Shown here: positions 1-7,100 of the stretch, piece after piece
Layout of the letters: every line of letters begins with the position of its first letter
Position numbering within the stretch: position 1 is the first letter of the stretch
Source: JBHAEC01 sp041855385
GTDB lineage: Bacteria > Bacillota > Negativicutes > Veillonellales > Veillonellaceae
Reading direction: 5' to 3'
NCBI GenBank assembly: GCA_041855385.1
Contig: JBHAEC010000065.1
Span: 1 to 7,924, forward strand
Length of the DNA stretch: 7,924 nucleotides
Program-made: the position numbers and the translations under genes
Notes under the pieces: model-generated
The model's input: the letters and a program-made list of their open reading frames with translations, nothing else
Told to the model about the DNA's origin: nothing
Databases searched by the model: none

Positions 1-351
1 TGGGAAAACACTCTTTTCCCTTCCATCCTCTTTAAAGAGTTTGATTAAAAGTTCAACAACCAAGGATGTATAAGAAATGGACAACAAACTATCTCCCACA
101 CGTTTGGCGGATTGTAGGCCGTCAAGCTGCAAAAGTTGATAATTCCCCCCATCTTCTCTCACGGTAACGATAACATGACTGAAAGGTTGCAGATACCCGC
201 TACCTTTAAAAGAATAGATTCTTCGATTGGAAAGACGACAGGAGATAATGCCTCTTTCCTTTGTAAAGAAAGTAAAGTCTGTCGAGTCTTTGTATTTCTT
301 TTTTCTAAGTACAATAGCTTCCCAGTTGCCACCGGTGAAAAAAGAGTCCAT
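1..351 (-). CDS. recO: DNA repair protein RecO, N-terminal 117 residues (truncated by window edge)
   Basis: RecO is a cytoplasmic recombination mediator that works with RecR to load RecA on SSB-coated single-stranded DNA and to anneal strands in the RecFOR pathway. The minus-strand frame is open from an ATG at 351 to the window edge. It reads MDSFFTGGNWEAIVLRKK, then DSTDFTFFTKERGIISCRL, then SFKGSGYLQPFSHVIVTV. This matches the RecO OB-fold pattern of 'EGIVL..r.y.E.d.ivt.fT.e.Gki....rG' followed by 'LqPf'. About half of a usual 240-260 residue RecO is present; the helical and any zinc-binding part lies outside. The ATG overlaps the stop of the upstream CNNM gene by one base (TAATG), and a GAGGA-type Shine-Dalgarno lies inside that gene's end, so coupling is likely. 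The era-to-recO neighbourhood, common in bacteria, supports the call. Confidence 0.88.
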   Translation of the reverse strand, partial: MDSFFTGGNWEAIVLRKKKYKDSTDFTFFTKERGIISCRLSNRRIYSFKGSGYLQPFSHVIVTVREDGGNYQLLQLDGLQSAKRVGDSLLSISYTSLVVELLIKLFKEDGREKSVFP

Positions 352-1658
352 TATTCCTCATCCTCTTTCTCATCAATTCGGATCGGAGTTACCATGACGC
401 GTACAATACGATAGCCCTGCAATTCAAGCACTTTAAAAATAAACGTGTTGACAACCTCTACTTCGTCTCCAACCATCGGGGTACGCCCTAAAAGACCGAA
501 TACATAACCGCCAATGGTGTCCTCGTCGGCTTCGCTAATTTCTACACCTAACGTATCTTCCACTTCATCAAGAAGAACTTTGCCATCAAACTCATAGGCT
601 CCGTCTTCTAAAGCCACTATAGGTTCACGTTTTTCTTCGTTCTCATCCTGTATATCGCCTACAAGCTCCGACATAATATCTTCAAGCCCAATCATTCCCA
701 CCGTACCGCCGTATTCATCCACTACAACAGCAAAATAGGTTCTTCTTCGGCGCATAAACTGGAGTAAGTAAGATATGCGCATCACTTCCGGTACTGTCAG
801 GATATCACGACGAATATTGCGTAGATCCACAGGTCCAAGCTCCTGTTGATCCATTATATCTTTTACATGGACAAGTCCTAAGATGTGATCCTTATCTCCC
901 ATACACAGAGGATATCGACTATGTCGGGATTCACGGATAATTTTCATATTTTCTTCAAAATCATCTTCAAGATAGAGACAAACCATATCCTGCCTTGGCA
1001 CCATAACCTCTTTGGCAAGGCGATCGACAAAATCAAATACATTGTCAATAAGCTCACTTTCCAAGGAATCAATGGTTCCTTCCATATGACTGCGGTTGAC
1101 CAACATACGAATCTCTTCTTCTGTATGAACAAGATCCACTTCCGTTGAAAACTTTGTTCCCAAAAGGCCGAGAAAAACTTGTCCGATTCTGTCGCAAATC
1201 CAGACAAAGGGCATAACTGCTTTTCCTGCCATGTATACCAAAGATGCAGAAGAAAAAATAAATCGTTCCGGAAACGAAAGTCCAAGTGCTTTCGGCAATA
1301 TTTCGCCAAAAATCAAAATTAAACCGGAAAACAAAAGCGTAAGCAATACAATAGAAAGAAGATGCCCGCCTAATCCCAGCGGCGGTAGAATCTTCCCTAT
1401 GCCACTTTCAAAAAAAGGAAGGATAAAAAACGACACGTAAGAGATAATCATTGTAAATACTATGATATAGAATTGTGCCGTATTTATAAATACTGAAGGC
1501 TTAGAATATAAACGATAGAGAAATTCCTTCTTTTCTTCACTAAGTCCCTCTATTTCCGAAACATGATCTTTCCCAAGGCGGGCAAAGGAAAATTTGGCCA
1601 ATACAAAAAAACCGATAGCCGCCAAGGATATCATAAATGTAATTAATAATGCGGTCAT
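351..1658 (-). CDS. CNNM/CBS-domain membrane protein of the CorC/HlyC (hemolysin-like) family
   Basis: This 435-residue protein has the three-part CNNM architecture. Residues 1-190 form the DUF21/CNNM membrane domain with hydrophobic segments near 2-22, 62-83, 98-118 and 132-155, and carry the family signature GEILPKALGL at 118-127. Residues about 218-337 are a CBS pair (MVPRQDMVCL, then SRYPLCMGDKDHILGLVHVKD, then VVVDEYGGTVGMIGLEDI). Residues about 346-427 are the CorC_HlyC C-terminal domain, with EDTIGGYVFGLLGR near 379. Family members are implicated in magnesium or cobalt efflux; 'hemolysin' is a historical label. In the first helix the usual acidic position of 'FxxAExAL' reads FVLAKFSF, with lysine instead of glutamate. 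The gene lies 54 bases after era and its TAA overlaps the recO ATG. ATG 1658 is chosen because an in-frame TGA at 1688-1686 leaves no other standard start. Transport activity is inferred only. Confidence 0.88.
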   Translation of the reverse strand: MTALLITFMISLAAIGFFVLAKFSFARLGKDHVSEIEGLSEEKKEFLYRLYSKPSVFINTAQFYIIVFTMIISYVSFFILPFFESGIGKILPPLGLGGHLLSIVLLTLLFSGLILIFGEILPKALGLSFPERFIFSSASLVYMAGKAVMPFVWICDRIGQVFLGLLGTKFSTEVDLVHTEEEIRMLVNRSHMEGTIDSLESELIDNVFDFVDRLAKEVMVPRQDMVCLYLEDDFEENMKIIRESRHSRYPLCMGDKDHILGLVHVKDIMDQQELGPVDLRNIRRDILTVPEVMRISYLLQFMRRRRTYFAVVVDEYGGTVGMIGLEDIMSELVGDIQDENEEKREPIVALEDGAYEFDGKVLLDEVEDTLGVEISEADEDTIGGYVFGLLGRTPMVGDEVEVVNTFIFKVLELQGYRIVRVMVTPIRIDEKEDEE

Positions 1659-1659
1659 G

Positions 1660-1695
1660 CCAAACCCGTGGGGTCCGATAAGTCCTCAACTCCTT
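1660..1695 (-). promoter_or_regulatory. Distant Shine-Dalgarno with a hairpin in the spacer, upstream of the CNNM gene
   Basis: On the minus strand AAGGAG (1695-1690) and GAGGA (1687-1683) precede the ATG at 1658 by 31 and 24 bases, too far for normal initiation. Between them and the start the transcript can form an 8-bp stem: 1678-1671 pairs with 1667-1660, including three G-U pairs, with loop CAC. If folded out, GAGGA lies an effective 5 bases from the ATG and AAGGAG 12. The pairing is seen in sequence; its role in initiation is inferred. An alternative is an atypical ATC start at 1679. Confidence 0.4.
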
Positions 1696-1712
1696 TTTAT
1701 AAAACAGATCCT

Positions 1713-2609
1713 TTAATTCCTGTATCCCAATTCTGCCAACATACCTGACTTGTTACGCCAGTCTTTTTTTACCTTTACCCACAAATCCAAATACACTTTC
1801 GTGGCTAAAAGTCTTTGGATATCGTTTCGAGCCTCCTTGCCCAATTGCTTTAGAAGAGACCCCTGTTTTCCGATAATGATGCCCTTTTGGGAATCCCTTT
1901 CACAGTACACTGTAGCCCTAATATATGTAGTTCCGTCTTCTCTTGTGCTTATCTCTTCAATATCCGTAGCTATAGCGTGAGGAATCTCTTCTCTGGTGTG
2001 AATAAGAATTTTTTCTCGAATGATTTCTCCAATAATAAGCCTTTCCGGTTGATCCGTAATCATATCTGCCGGAAAATAGTGTGGTCCTAACGGCAGTTTT
2101 TCCTCAATACAATTCATAAGAGTATCCAAATTTTCTTGTTCTTTCGCCGAAATCGGAATAATCTCACTAAATGGAAAGGCGTCATTAAAATCCATAATCC
2201 GCCGCAGAACCAAATCTCGATCCATCTCGTCAATTTTGTTTACAACCAAAAATACCGGCACACTGACTTTTTTAAGTTGTTCAATAATAAAATTATCCCC
2301 GGGGCCTCGTTTTTCTTTACCATCCACAACAAAGAGTACCAGCTCCACCTCTTTTAAAGAAGTAATCGCCGCATCAACCATGAACTCTCCTAATTTATGT
2401 TTAGGTTTGTGCACTCCCGGGGTGTCCATAAAGACAACTTGTTTTCTTTCATCCGTATATACACAAATTATACGGTTTCTCGTCGTTTGTGCTTTATCGG
2501 ACACTATGGCGATTTTATCGCCTATGAGAGCATTAATCAATGTTGACTTGCCCGCATTCGGCCTTCCTACAACAGCAACAAATCCGGCCTTGAATTTTTC
2601 ATTATTCAC
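1713..2609 (-). CDS. era: GTPase Era, ribosome assembly factor
   Basis: Era is an essential GTPase that binds the 3' end of 16S rRNA and assists late 30S maturation, in the cytoplasm and loosely at the membrane. The 298-residue protein has a full GTPase domain: P-loop GRPNAGKS at 15-22, switch I QTTRNRI at 41-47, DTPG at 62-65, NKID at 124-127 and SAKE at 154-157. A C-terminal KH domain contains GIIIGKQGSLLKQLGKEAR, the RNA-binding GxxG region. Length is normal (about 300). The start is GTG at 2609, supported by AGAGAGGA at 2628-2621 with 11 bases to the start. The nearby ATG at 2602 is out of frame. It overlaps the end of ybeY by 8 bases, indicating translational coupling. All catalytic motifs look intact. 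Confidence 0.97.
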   Translation of the reverse strand: MNNEKFKAGFVAVVGRPNAGKSTLINALIGDKIAIVSDKAQTTRNRIICVYTDERKQVVFMDTPGVHKPKHKLGEFMVDAAITSLKEVELVLFVVDGKEKRGPGDNFIIEQLKKVSVPVFLVVNKIDEMDRDLVLRRIMDFNDAFPFSEIIPISAKEQENLDTLMNCIEEKLPLGPHYFPADMITDQPERLIIGEIIREKILIHTREEIPHAIATDIEEISTREDGTTYIRATVYCERDSQKGIIIGKQGSLLKQLGKEARNDIQRLLATKVYLDLWVKVKKDWRNKSGMLAELGYRN

Positions 2610-3078
2610 AGTAAGGTTCGTCCTCTCTTAAATACTGTAATCGACCTAAAATATATTCTTCTTCTTTTCGCATTTCCTTCTTTTCTTCTTCTTCCATATG
2701 ATCATATCCTAAAATATGAAGGCATCCGTGAACCGTCAAATAGGCAAGTTCACGTTCCATACTATGTCCGAATTCCTCAGCCTGCTCTTTTGCCCGCTCA
2801 AGAGAGATAATAATATCCCCCAAAAGGCGAGAGGCTGCTCCAGCCTCGACTACATCCCCTTCATTTAAAGAAAAAGAAAGTACATCCGTGGGAGCATCCA
2901 CTTGCCGATACTCTTTATTCAGCCTGTGGATATAAGCATTATTACAAAGTAGTATCCCCAGCTCCTCTTCATCATCCAAACCATAGGCCTTCGCCACTTC
3001 AGAAACAACATTATTTACAATATCTTCATACTCTTTATTATACAATTTTTCATCAGCAAAGCTAATTGTTATTTCCAT
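2602..3078 (-). CDS. ybeY: Endoribonuclease YbeY, rRNA maturation factor
   Basis: YbeY is a zinc-dependent single-strand endoribonuclease needed for 16S rRNA 3'-end processing and 70S quality control in many bacteria. The 158-residue product is a typical length. The metal site HGCLHILGYDH places the three zinc-binding histidines at 117, 121 and 127. The upstream family motif NKEYRQVDAPTDVLSFSL (54-71) includes the conserved arginine at 58. The C-terminal EEEEKKEMRKEEEYIL stretch resembles the usual acidic/helical tail. The ATG at 3078 has AAGGG about five bases upstream. It follows phoH by 44 bases and overlaps era by 8, so the three RNA-related genes form one unit. PgpH (yqfF), dgkA and cdd, often found around this point in Firmicutes, are absent between phoH and era. 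Confidence 0.96.
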   Translation of the reverse strand: MEITISFADEKLYNKEYEDIVNNVVSEVAKAYGLDDEEELGILLCNNAYIHRLNKEYRQVDAPTDVLSFSLNEGDVVEAGAASRLLGDIIISLERAKEQAEEFGHSMERELAYLTVHGCLHILGYDHMEEEEKKEMRKEEEYILGRLQYLREDEPYCE

Positions 3079-3122
3079 ATTATCCCTTATCTGTTTTCTA
3101 TATTCCTTATTATCGTCGAAGT

Positions 3123-4118
3123 TTAGTCCTTATCACTTATGTCTTCTTTATCAACTTCTCTTGAGCGATTTGTAGAATGTTCTTCATAGGCTTTAATAAT
3201 CTTAGCAACTAAATCGTGCCGTACAACATCCTTTTCGCTAAACCGTACCATGCGAATACCGGAGATATCCTTTAAGATTCGTTGCGCTTCAATAAGACCG
3301 GATGGCGTACGTCCGGGAAGATCAATTTGTGTAATATCTCCGTTCACCACCATTTTCGAATTATTTCCAAGCCTCGTTAGAAACATTTTCATTTGTTCAG
3401 GCGTTGTATTCTGCGCTTCATCCAAAATAACAAAGGCATTTTCCAAGGTTCGCCCTCTCATGTATGCCAAAGGAGCTACTTCAATCATACCTCTCATCAT
3501 AAATCGCTGCACCTGTTCCATACCAAACAAGTTATGTAAAGCATCATATAAAGGGCGCAAATAGGGATCCACCTTCTCTTGTAAATCTCCGGGTAAATAT
3601 CCCAGTTTTTCCCCCGCTTCTACAGCCGGTCTGGTCAGAATAATTCGCTCCACATCGCGATTCTTTAGATAAAAAGCCGCCAAGGTAACGGCCAAAAAGG
3701 TCTTTCCCGTACCGGCAGGTCCGATTCCAAAGGTAACTGTATTCTTGCGAATACTGTCTACATATGTTTTTTGTCCCTCTGTTTTCGGTTTTATCACTTG
3801 CCCTTTCATTGTTACATTGACAGTGTCGTTGTAAATCTCATGTAAAAGGTCTTCTTTTCCGCTCTTTACCATACGAATAGCCGTTGATACCTGTTGCTCG
3901 GTTATATTGTCACCTTCTTCATAAAGAAATACCAACTCTTCCAAAATGCCGATAATCTTATCAATGGAATTCTTATCTCCGTCAAATTGTAACTCCCCGC
4001 TACGTCCCACTACATGACAGGGAAAACTGTTTATCAGCATTTTTAAATGCTTATCCTTATGTCCCAACACAGCAATGGCTGCATTATAGTTGGGAAACTT
4101 AAAGCTTACTGTACTCAT
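3123..4118 (-). CDS. phoH: PhoH-like ATPase (PhoL/YbeZ type)
   Basis: This 331-residue protein belongs to the PhoH family, P-loop ATPases related to the N-terminal ATPase part of superfamily 1 helicases and tied to RNA metabolism by their conserved partnership with ybeY. Walker A GPAGTGKT lies at 133-140, followed by ILTRPAVEAGEKLGYLPGDL (160-179). Walker B VILDEAQN lies at 230-237, and the motif NGDITQIDLP at 259-268. Residues 1-90 form the usual N-terminal extension of long bacterial PhoH proteins. The C-terminal tail (315-331) is charged and probably disordered. The ATG at 4118 has AAGGAG five bases upstream, and that Shine-Dalgarno shares bases with the TAA of the preceding radical SAM gene. 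The exact cellular role of the family is not settled. The symbol follows common annotation; phoL/ybeZ is equally used. Confidence 0.94.
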   Translation of the reverse strand: MSTVSFKFPNYNAAIAVLGHKDKHLKMLINSFPCHVVGRSGELQFDGDKNSIDKIIGILEELVFLYEEGDNITEQQVSTAIRMVKSGKEDLLHEIYNDTVNVTMKGQVIKPKTEGQKTYVDSIRKNTVTFGIGPAGTGKTFLAVTLAAFYLKNRDVERIILTRPAVEAGEKLGYLPGDLQEKVDPYLRPLYDALHNLFGMEQVQRFMMRGMIEVAPLAYMRGRTLENAFVILDEAQNTTPEQMKMFLTRLGNNSKMVVNGDITQIDLPGRTPSGLIEAQRILKDISGIRMVRFSEKDVVRHDLVAKIIKAYEEHSTNRSREVDKEDISDKD

Positions 4119-4127
4119 AAAAGCTCC

Positions 4128-5087
4128 TTACAAGAATTTGCGCACCGTTTTTCCGTGCAAATAATCACATTTCATACCTTGGAATAACCCATCAGCTTCC
4201 ATTCTCTTTTCTATTTGTTCCTGAATTCTCCACCAGCCCATAGACCAGTTCGTAAAAAGTGTATTTTCTTCCGGAGCTCTACCTATCAGTCTCTGCACTA
4301 CGACTTGATTATCCAAATACAGAAGAAATTGTATCACTCTTTCCACATAGGCATCAGATGAAATAAGTTCTATTTTTTTATCTTCATACCATTTTGCCAT
4401 AAGTGTATTTTTTACAATATACAAGGCGTGCAATTTTACCTGGTCCACTCCCAAGGCGGAAATAATTTTTGCGCCCTCAATGGTATCTTCCATAGTGTCC
4501 CACGGCAAATTGACAATCATATGGGTACAAACAGAAAAACCATATTTTTTAATTCGTAACACTGCATCAATGTATTCAGCCAAACTATGGCCACGATTAA
4601 TCTTTTCCAGGGTATGATGATTAATACTTTGAAGTCCCAGTTCCAAGTAAATATCAACACCGTACATCTTTCTTATACTCTGTAATACATCCAAGTAGTC
4701 TTCGTGAATACAGTCCGGCCTGGTGGCAATAGCAATTCCTACCGTGGAAGGAATACACCCCTCTTCCATATAAGCTTTAAATTGCTCGATGGGCAAATAA
4801 GTATTGCTAAAATTTTGATAGTAGGGAATGTATTTATAAGCTTTATACTTCGGAGCGATATGAGATATATTTTTTTCAAGCTGCATACGGACTGTCATAT
4901 GTGCCGGAAGGTTTTCATACCCCGTACCGATCTCTCCACAGAATACACATCCCCCTCTTCCGGCCGTTCCATCCCGATTCGGGCAGGTTACCGGAAGGGC
5001 AATTGGAATTTTATAGACTTTTTCTCCATATCTTTTCCGTAAAAAATCGGAGTATACATTATATGCTTTCATTTCTTTCACTCTCAC
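4128..5087 (-). CDS. Radical SAM protein, TIGR01212 (YhcC/YtqA) family
   Basis: This protein of 319 residues (314 if translation starts at ATG 5072) matches the TIGR01212 family. It has CPNRDGTAGRGGCVFC at 35-50, where C35, C47 and C50 supply the unusual CX11CX2C cluster motif. It also has the family blocks IATRPDCIHEDYLD, LELGLQSINHHTLEKINRGH, HMIVNLPWDT and VKLHALYIVKNTLMAKWYE. Such enzymes bind a 4Fe-4S cluster and cleave S-adenosylmethionine to start radical chemistry. From general knowledge, the YtqA subgroup (MnmL) takes part in forming mnm5s2U at the tRNA wobble base in Gram-positive bacteria. Whether this protein belongs to that subgroup or to the uncharacterised YhcC group cannot be decided here, and no MnmM-like methylase is in view. 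The start is ambiguous (GTG 5087 or ATG 5072), both with weak ribosome-binding sites. Either overlaps the upstream gene, so coupling is likely. Confidence 0.88.
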   Translation of the reverse strand: MRVKEMKAYNVYSDFLRKRYGEKVYKIPIALPVTCPNRDGTAGRGGCVFCGEIGTGYENLPAHMTVRMQLEKNISHIAPKYKAYKYIPYYQNFSNTYLPIEQFKAYMEEGCIPSTVGIAIATRPDCIHEDYLDVLQSIRKMYGVDIYLELGLQSINHHTLEKINRGHSLAEYIDAVLRIKKYGFSVCTHMIVNLPWDTMEDTIEGAKIISALGVDQVKLHALYIVKNTLMAKWYEDKKIELISSDAYVERVIQFLLYLDNQVVVQRLIGRAPEENTLFTNWSMGWWRIQEQIEKRMEADGLFQGMKCDYLHGKTVRKFL

Positions 5088-6939
5088 ATCTCTTTTCTAT
5101 AGGAATAGAAGGACGTACAAAAAAACTTCCCTTATGTTTTATATCTACGACTATTGTCTCTTTTAGTCTCTTCTTTGGAGCTTCTCTCTTTGAAATATGA
5201 TGCAATATTTGGAGCGTTTTTCCGCAAATTTCAAGCTCCCTATAAGATCGTCTGACATGAGCCCACTCTTTAAACGAATAGGATGGCAAATACTGCCGTA
5301 CGATGCTCTCTTTACGCCAAAAAGCCTCACTCGCTTCTCTTTTTTCTTTATCACTGCCATTCTCTTTAAAGCCCATTTCTTCTAAAATAAGCTTTCCTTC
5401 AAAGGTCCATAATATATCCAATTTCAGAAGCTCAAACAGGATTTTCGGCGGATATTTCTCTGAAAAATAAAGATTTTCCCATAACACTGGTAAGGTGTTA
5501 TACAAAAATAAGGCTTGGTCCCTGTCTTTTAATTTAACCAGATGATACCGCTTATCCATCCATGCTTTTGTAAGCTCCTCAAAAAAAGTAAAAGCACAAT
5601 GATTCTCTTTTTCTAATACCATTCGTATGCAGTTAAAAGTATGGGAAAATTTGTCACTATTATAAAAGCGCTCAAACACATCCTCAAAAATTTTTAGAAA
5701 GCGGATTTGCTCATAACTCAAATATTTATTAGCTAATACTTCATACGGAGCCACTTCATCATAAATGTATTCATGTTCGGTCATTTGACGAACACCGGAT
5801 CCCTTCAGCAGCTTTAAAAATCCGATTTGAAGAACATGAGTACCTAAACTGAAAACATCATTAAAAGATTGTTTAAATCGCTCATAATCCTCAAAGGGAA
5901 GTCCGACAATTAAATCCATGTGCACATGCGTACGGCCTTCTTCAATAACTGGGATCATTACCTTCTTTATTTGCCCCCAATTATTAAAGCGCTTAATAGC
6001 ATCCAAAGTTTTTTTATGAGTGCTTTGCACCCCTACCTCAATCTGAATTTGCCCCTTTGGCGAAGAGGTAAGTATTTCTACCTCTTGATCTCCCATTAAG
6101 TCCGCTTCCATCTCCAGGTGAAAGTTTGTATCCGTCTGTGCTGATGCCATAAATTCCATAAGAGGTAAATGATGTCGCTTGGCACAATTAAATGTGCGGT
6201 CAACGAACTTAATTTGTTTAACCTTGTGATTTAAAAGCCACTTTATCTCTTCCAAACACCGTTCAAGAGGAAAAAAACGAACTGTATTACGATTACCGGA
6301 TAAACAGTATTGACAAGAAAATGGACATCCTCTTGATGTTTCATAATAGACGATTTTATGCCCTAACTCTTTCATATCTTCCTCTGTGTATGGGAAGGGA
6401 ATTGTTGATAAGTCTTTTACCTCTACCACGATTTCATCCCCTATAATGGTATCGCCTCGTCGGCTCAAAATTCCCGGAATATGTAAAGAGTCGATCTCGG
6501 TCTTAAAAACCAAGGCTTCATCATCCATGCTCTTTTCGCATATAATAGAATTTTCTGTCAAAACTTTTAACAATGCGGTTAATGCTTCTTCTCCTTCGCC
6601 CTGCACGATATGATCAATATACGAGTGGTTTTTTAGAATTTCTTTTGCCGTAAATGATACCTCCGGACCACCCAATATTATTTTTAACGAAGGCTTTATG
6701 ACCTTTAGCATTTTAGCCACATGTAGTGTCATCTCAATGTTCCAAATATAACAGGCAAAGCCGACAATATGCCAGTCTTTCTCCATAATTCGACCTACAA
6801 TATCTAAGATGGGCATATTAATGGTATACTCCTCAATATGGCACACCAAAGAACGTTCCGCCGCATATCGTTTTAAATAGCGCAACGCTAAGGAAGAATG
6901 TATAAACTTTGCATTCAATGTACTTAATAAAACATTCAA
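5059..6939 (-). CDS. B12-binding-domain radical SAM protein with DUF4080-type C-terminus
   Basis: This 626-residue protein is the first gene of the leftward operon. Residues about 1-125 form a cobalamin-binding-like Rossmann fold (NVLLSTLNAKFIHSSLALRY at 2-21, IILGGPEVSF at 87-96, IVQGEGEEAL at 111-120) without the DxHxxG motif of base-off B12 enzymes. The radical SAM core starts with YETSRGCPFSCQYC, with C205, C209 and C212 giving CX3CX2C, followed by FVDRTFN, EVGVQSTHKKTLDAI and VHMDLIVGLPFED. The C-terminal third (about 390-600) matches the overall shape of the DUF4080 extension. The substrate is unknown for this group. The start is TTG at 6939, chosen because AGAGGG (6952-6947) sits seven bases upstream and the sequence directly after it is the family N-terminus. 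Its end overlaps the next radical SAM gene by 14 to 29 bases, suggesting a functional pair. Confidence 0.87.
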   Translation of the reverse strand: MNVLLSTLNAKFIHSSLALRYLKRYAAERSLVCHIEEYTINMPILDIVGRIMEKDWHIVGFACYIWNIEMTLHVAKMLKVIKPSLKIILGGPEVSFTAKEILKNHSYIDHIVQGEGEEALTALLKVLTENSIICEKSMDDEALVFKTEIDSLHIPGILSRRGDTIIGDEIVVEVKDLSTIPFPYTEEDMKELGHKIVYYETSRGCPFSCQYCLSGNRNTVRFFPLERCLEEIKWLLNHKVKQIKFVDRTFNCAKRHHLPLMEFMASAQTDTNFHLEMEADLMGDQEVEILTSSPKGQIQIEVGVQSTHKKTLDAIKRFNNWGQIKKVMIPVIEEGRTHVHMDLIVGLPFEDYERFKQSFNDVFSLGTHVLQIGFLKLLKGSGVRQMTEHEYIYDEVAPYEVLANKYLSYEQIRFLKIFEDVFERFYNSDKFSHTFNCIRMVLEKENHCAFTFFEELTKAWMDKRYHLVKLKDRDQALFLYNTLPVLWENLYFSEKYPPKILFELLKLDILWTFEGKLILEEMGFKENGSDKEKREASEAFWRKESIVRQYLPSYSFKEWAHVRRSYRELEICGKTLQILHHISKREAPKKRLKETIVVDIKHKGSFFVRPSIPIEKRCESERNESI

Positions 6940-6946
6940 AGACTAT

Positions 6947-6952
6947 CCCTCT
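6947..6952 (-). promoter_or_regulatory. Shine-Dalgarno that fixes a TTG start for the operon's first gene
   Basis: AGAGGG on the minus strand is followed by a seven-base spacer and then TTG at 6939-6937. The nearby ATG at 6935 is out of frame and reaches a stop after three codons, so the TTG start is well supported. Confidence 0.65.
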
Positions 6953-6977
6953 TTAATGCACAAAATAAGGTACCCTA

Positions 6978-7006
6978 ATTATACAGTATTAGTAGAAATA
7001 TTTCAC
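6978..7006 (-). promoter_or_regulatory. Sigma-70-type promoter of the leftward operon
   Basis: On the minus strand GTGAAA (7006-7001, four of six matches to TTGACA) is followed by a 17-base spacer and a perfect TATAAT (6983-6978). Transcription should begin near 6971, giving a leader of about 32 bases before the TTG start at 6939. No other promoter of this quality was noticed inside the operon, so it probably drives the whole unit from the DUF4080-type gene to recO. Confidence 0.65.
6995..7004. repeat. Perfect 10-bp palindrome overlapping the leftward -35 box
   Basis: GAAATATTTC is self-complementary over ten bases and does not extend further. It covers four bases of the leftward -35 element and part of its spacer, a plausible repressor position. 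It is short and AT-rich, so chance is a real possibility; no regulator is identified. Confidence 0.3.
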
Positions 7007-7023
7007 TCTCTCAAATAACCAAT

Positions 7024-7052
7024 TTGTTGTTTCATTATTCATTAGCTATAAT
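7024..7052 (+). promoter_or_regulatory. Sigma-70-type promoter of the NadE-like gene
   Basis: TTGTTG (7024-7029, matching the TTG core of TTGACA) is followed by 17 bases and a perfect TATAAT (7047-7052). The start site should lie near 7059, leaving about 42 bases to the leader ORF and 93 to the main ATG. The first bases of the transcript (7059-7075) can form a small hairpin: ATAT, a bulged A, GG, loop TTTT, then CC and ATAT. The -35 boxes of this and the divergent promoter are separated by 17 bases, so one bound regulator could affect both. Confidence 0.65.
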
Positions 7053-7100
7053 AAGGGTATATAGGTTTTCCATATTGCAGAAAAGGAGGAAGAGGTTAAG

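Noticed and set aside
136..414. A 92-codon plus-strand open frame opposite recO and the end of the CNNM gene
   Set aside because: The minus strand encodes a clear RecO N-terminus here, so this is antisense shadow.
944..1309. A 121-codon minus-strand open frame inside the CNNM gene
   Set aside because: It is a shifted frame within a gene with clear domains, has no recognisable family features and no supported ribosome-binding site.
1659..1712. Terminator between era and the CNNM gene
   Set aside because: The inverted repeat next to the ATG has no following T-run on the minus strand and includes three G-U pairs; it fits a translational role better.
2236..2631. A 131-codon plus-strand open frame opposite era and the end of ybeY
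   Set aside because: It lies antisense to well-conserved coding sequence and its product is low-complexity and serine/threonine-rich; a shadow frame.
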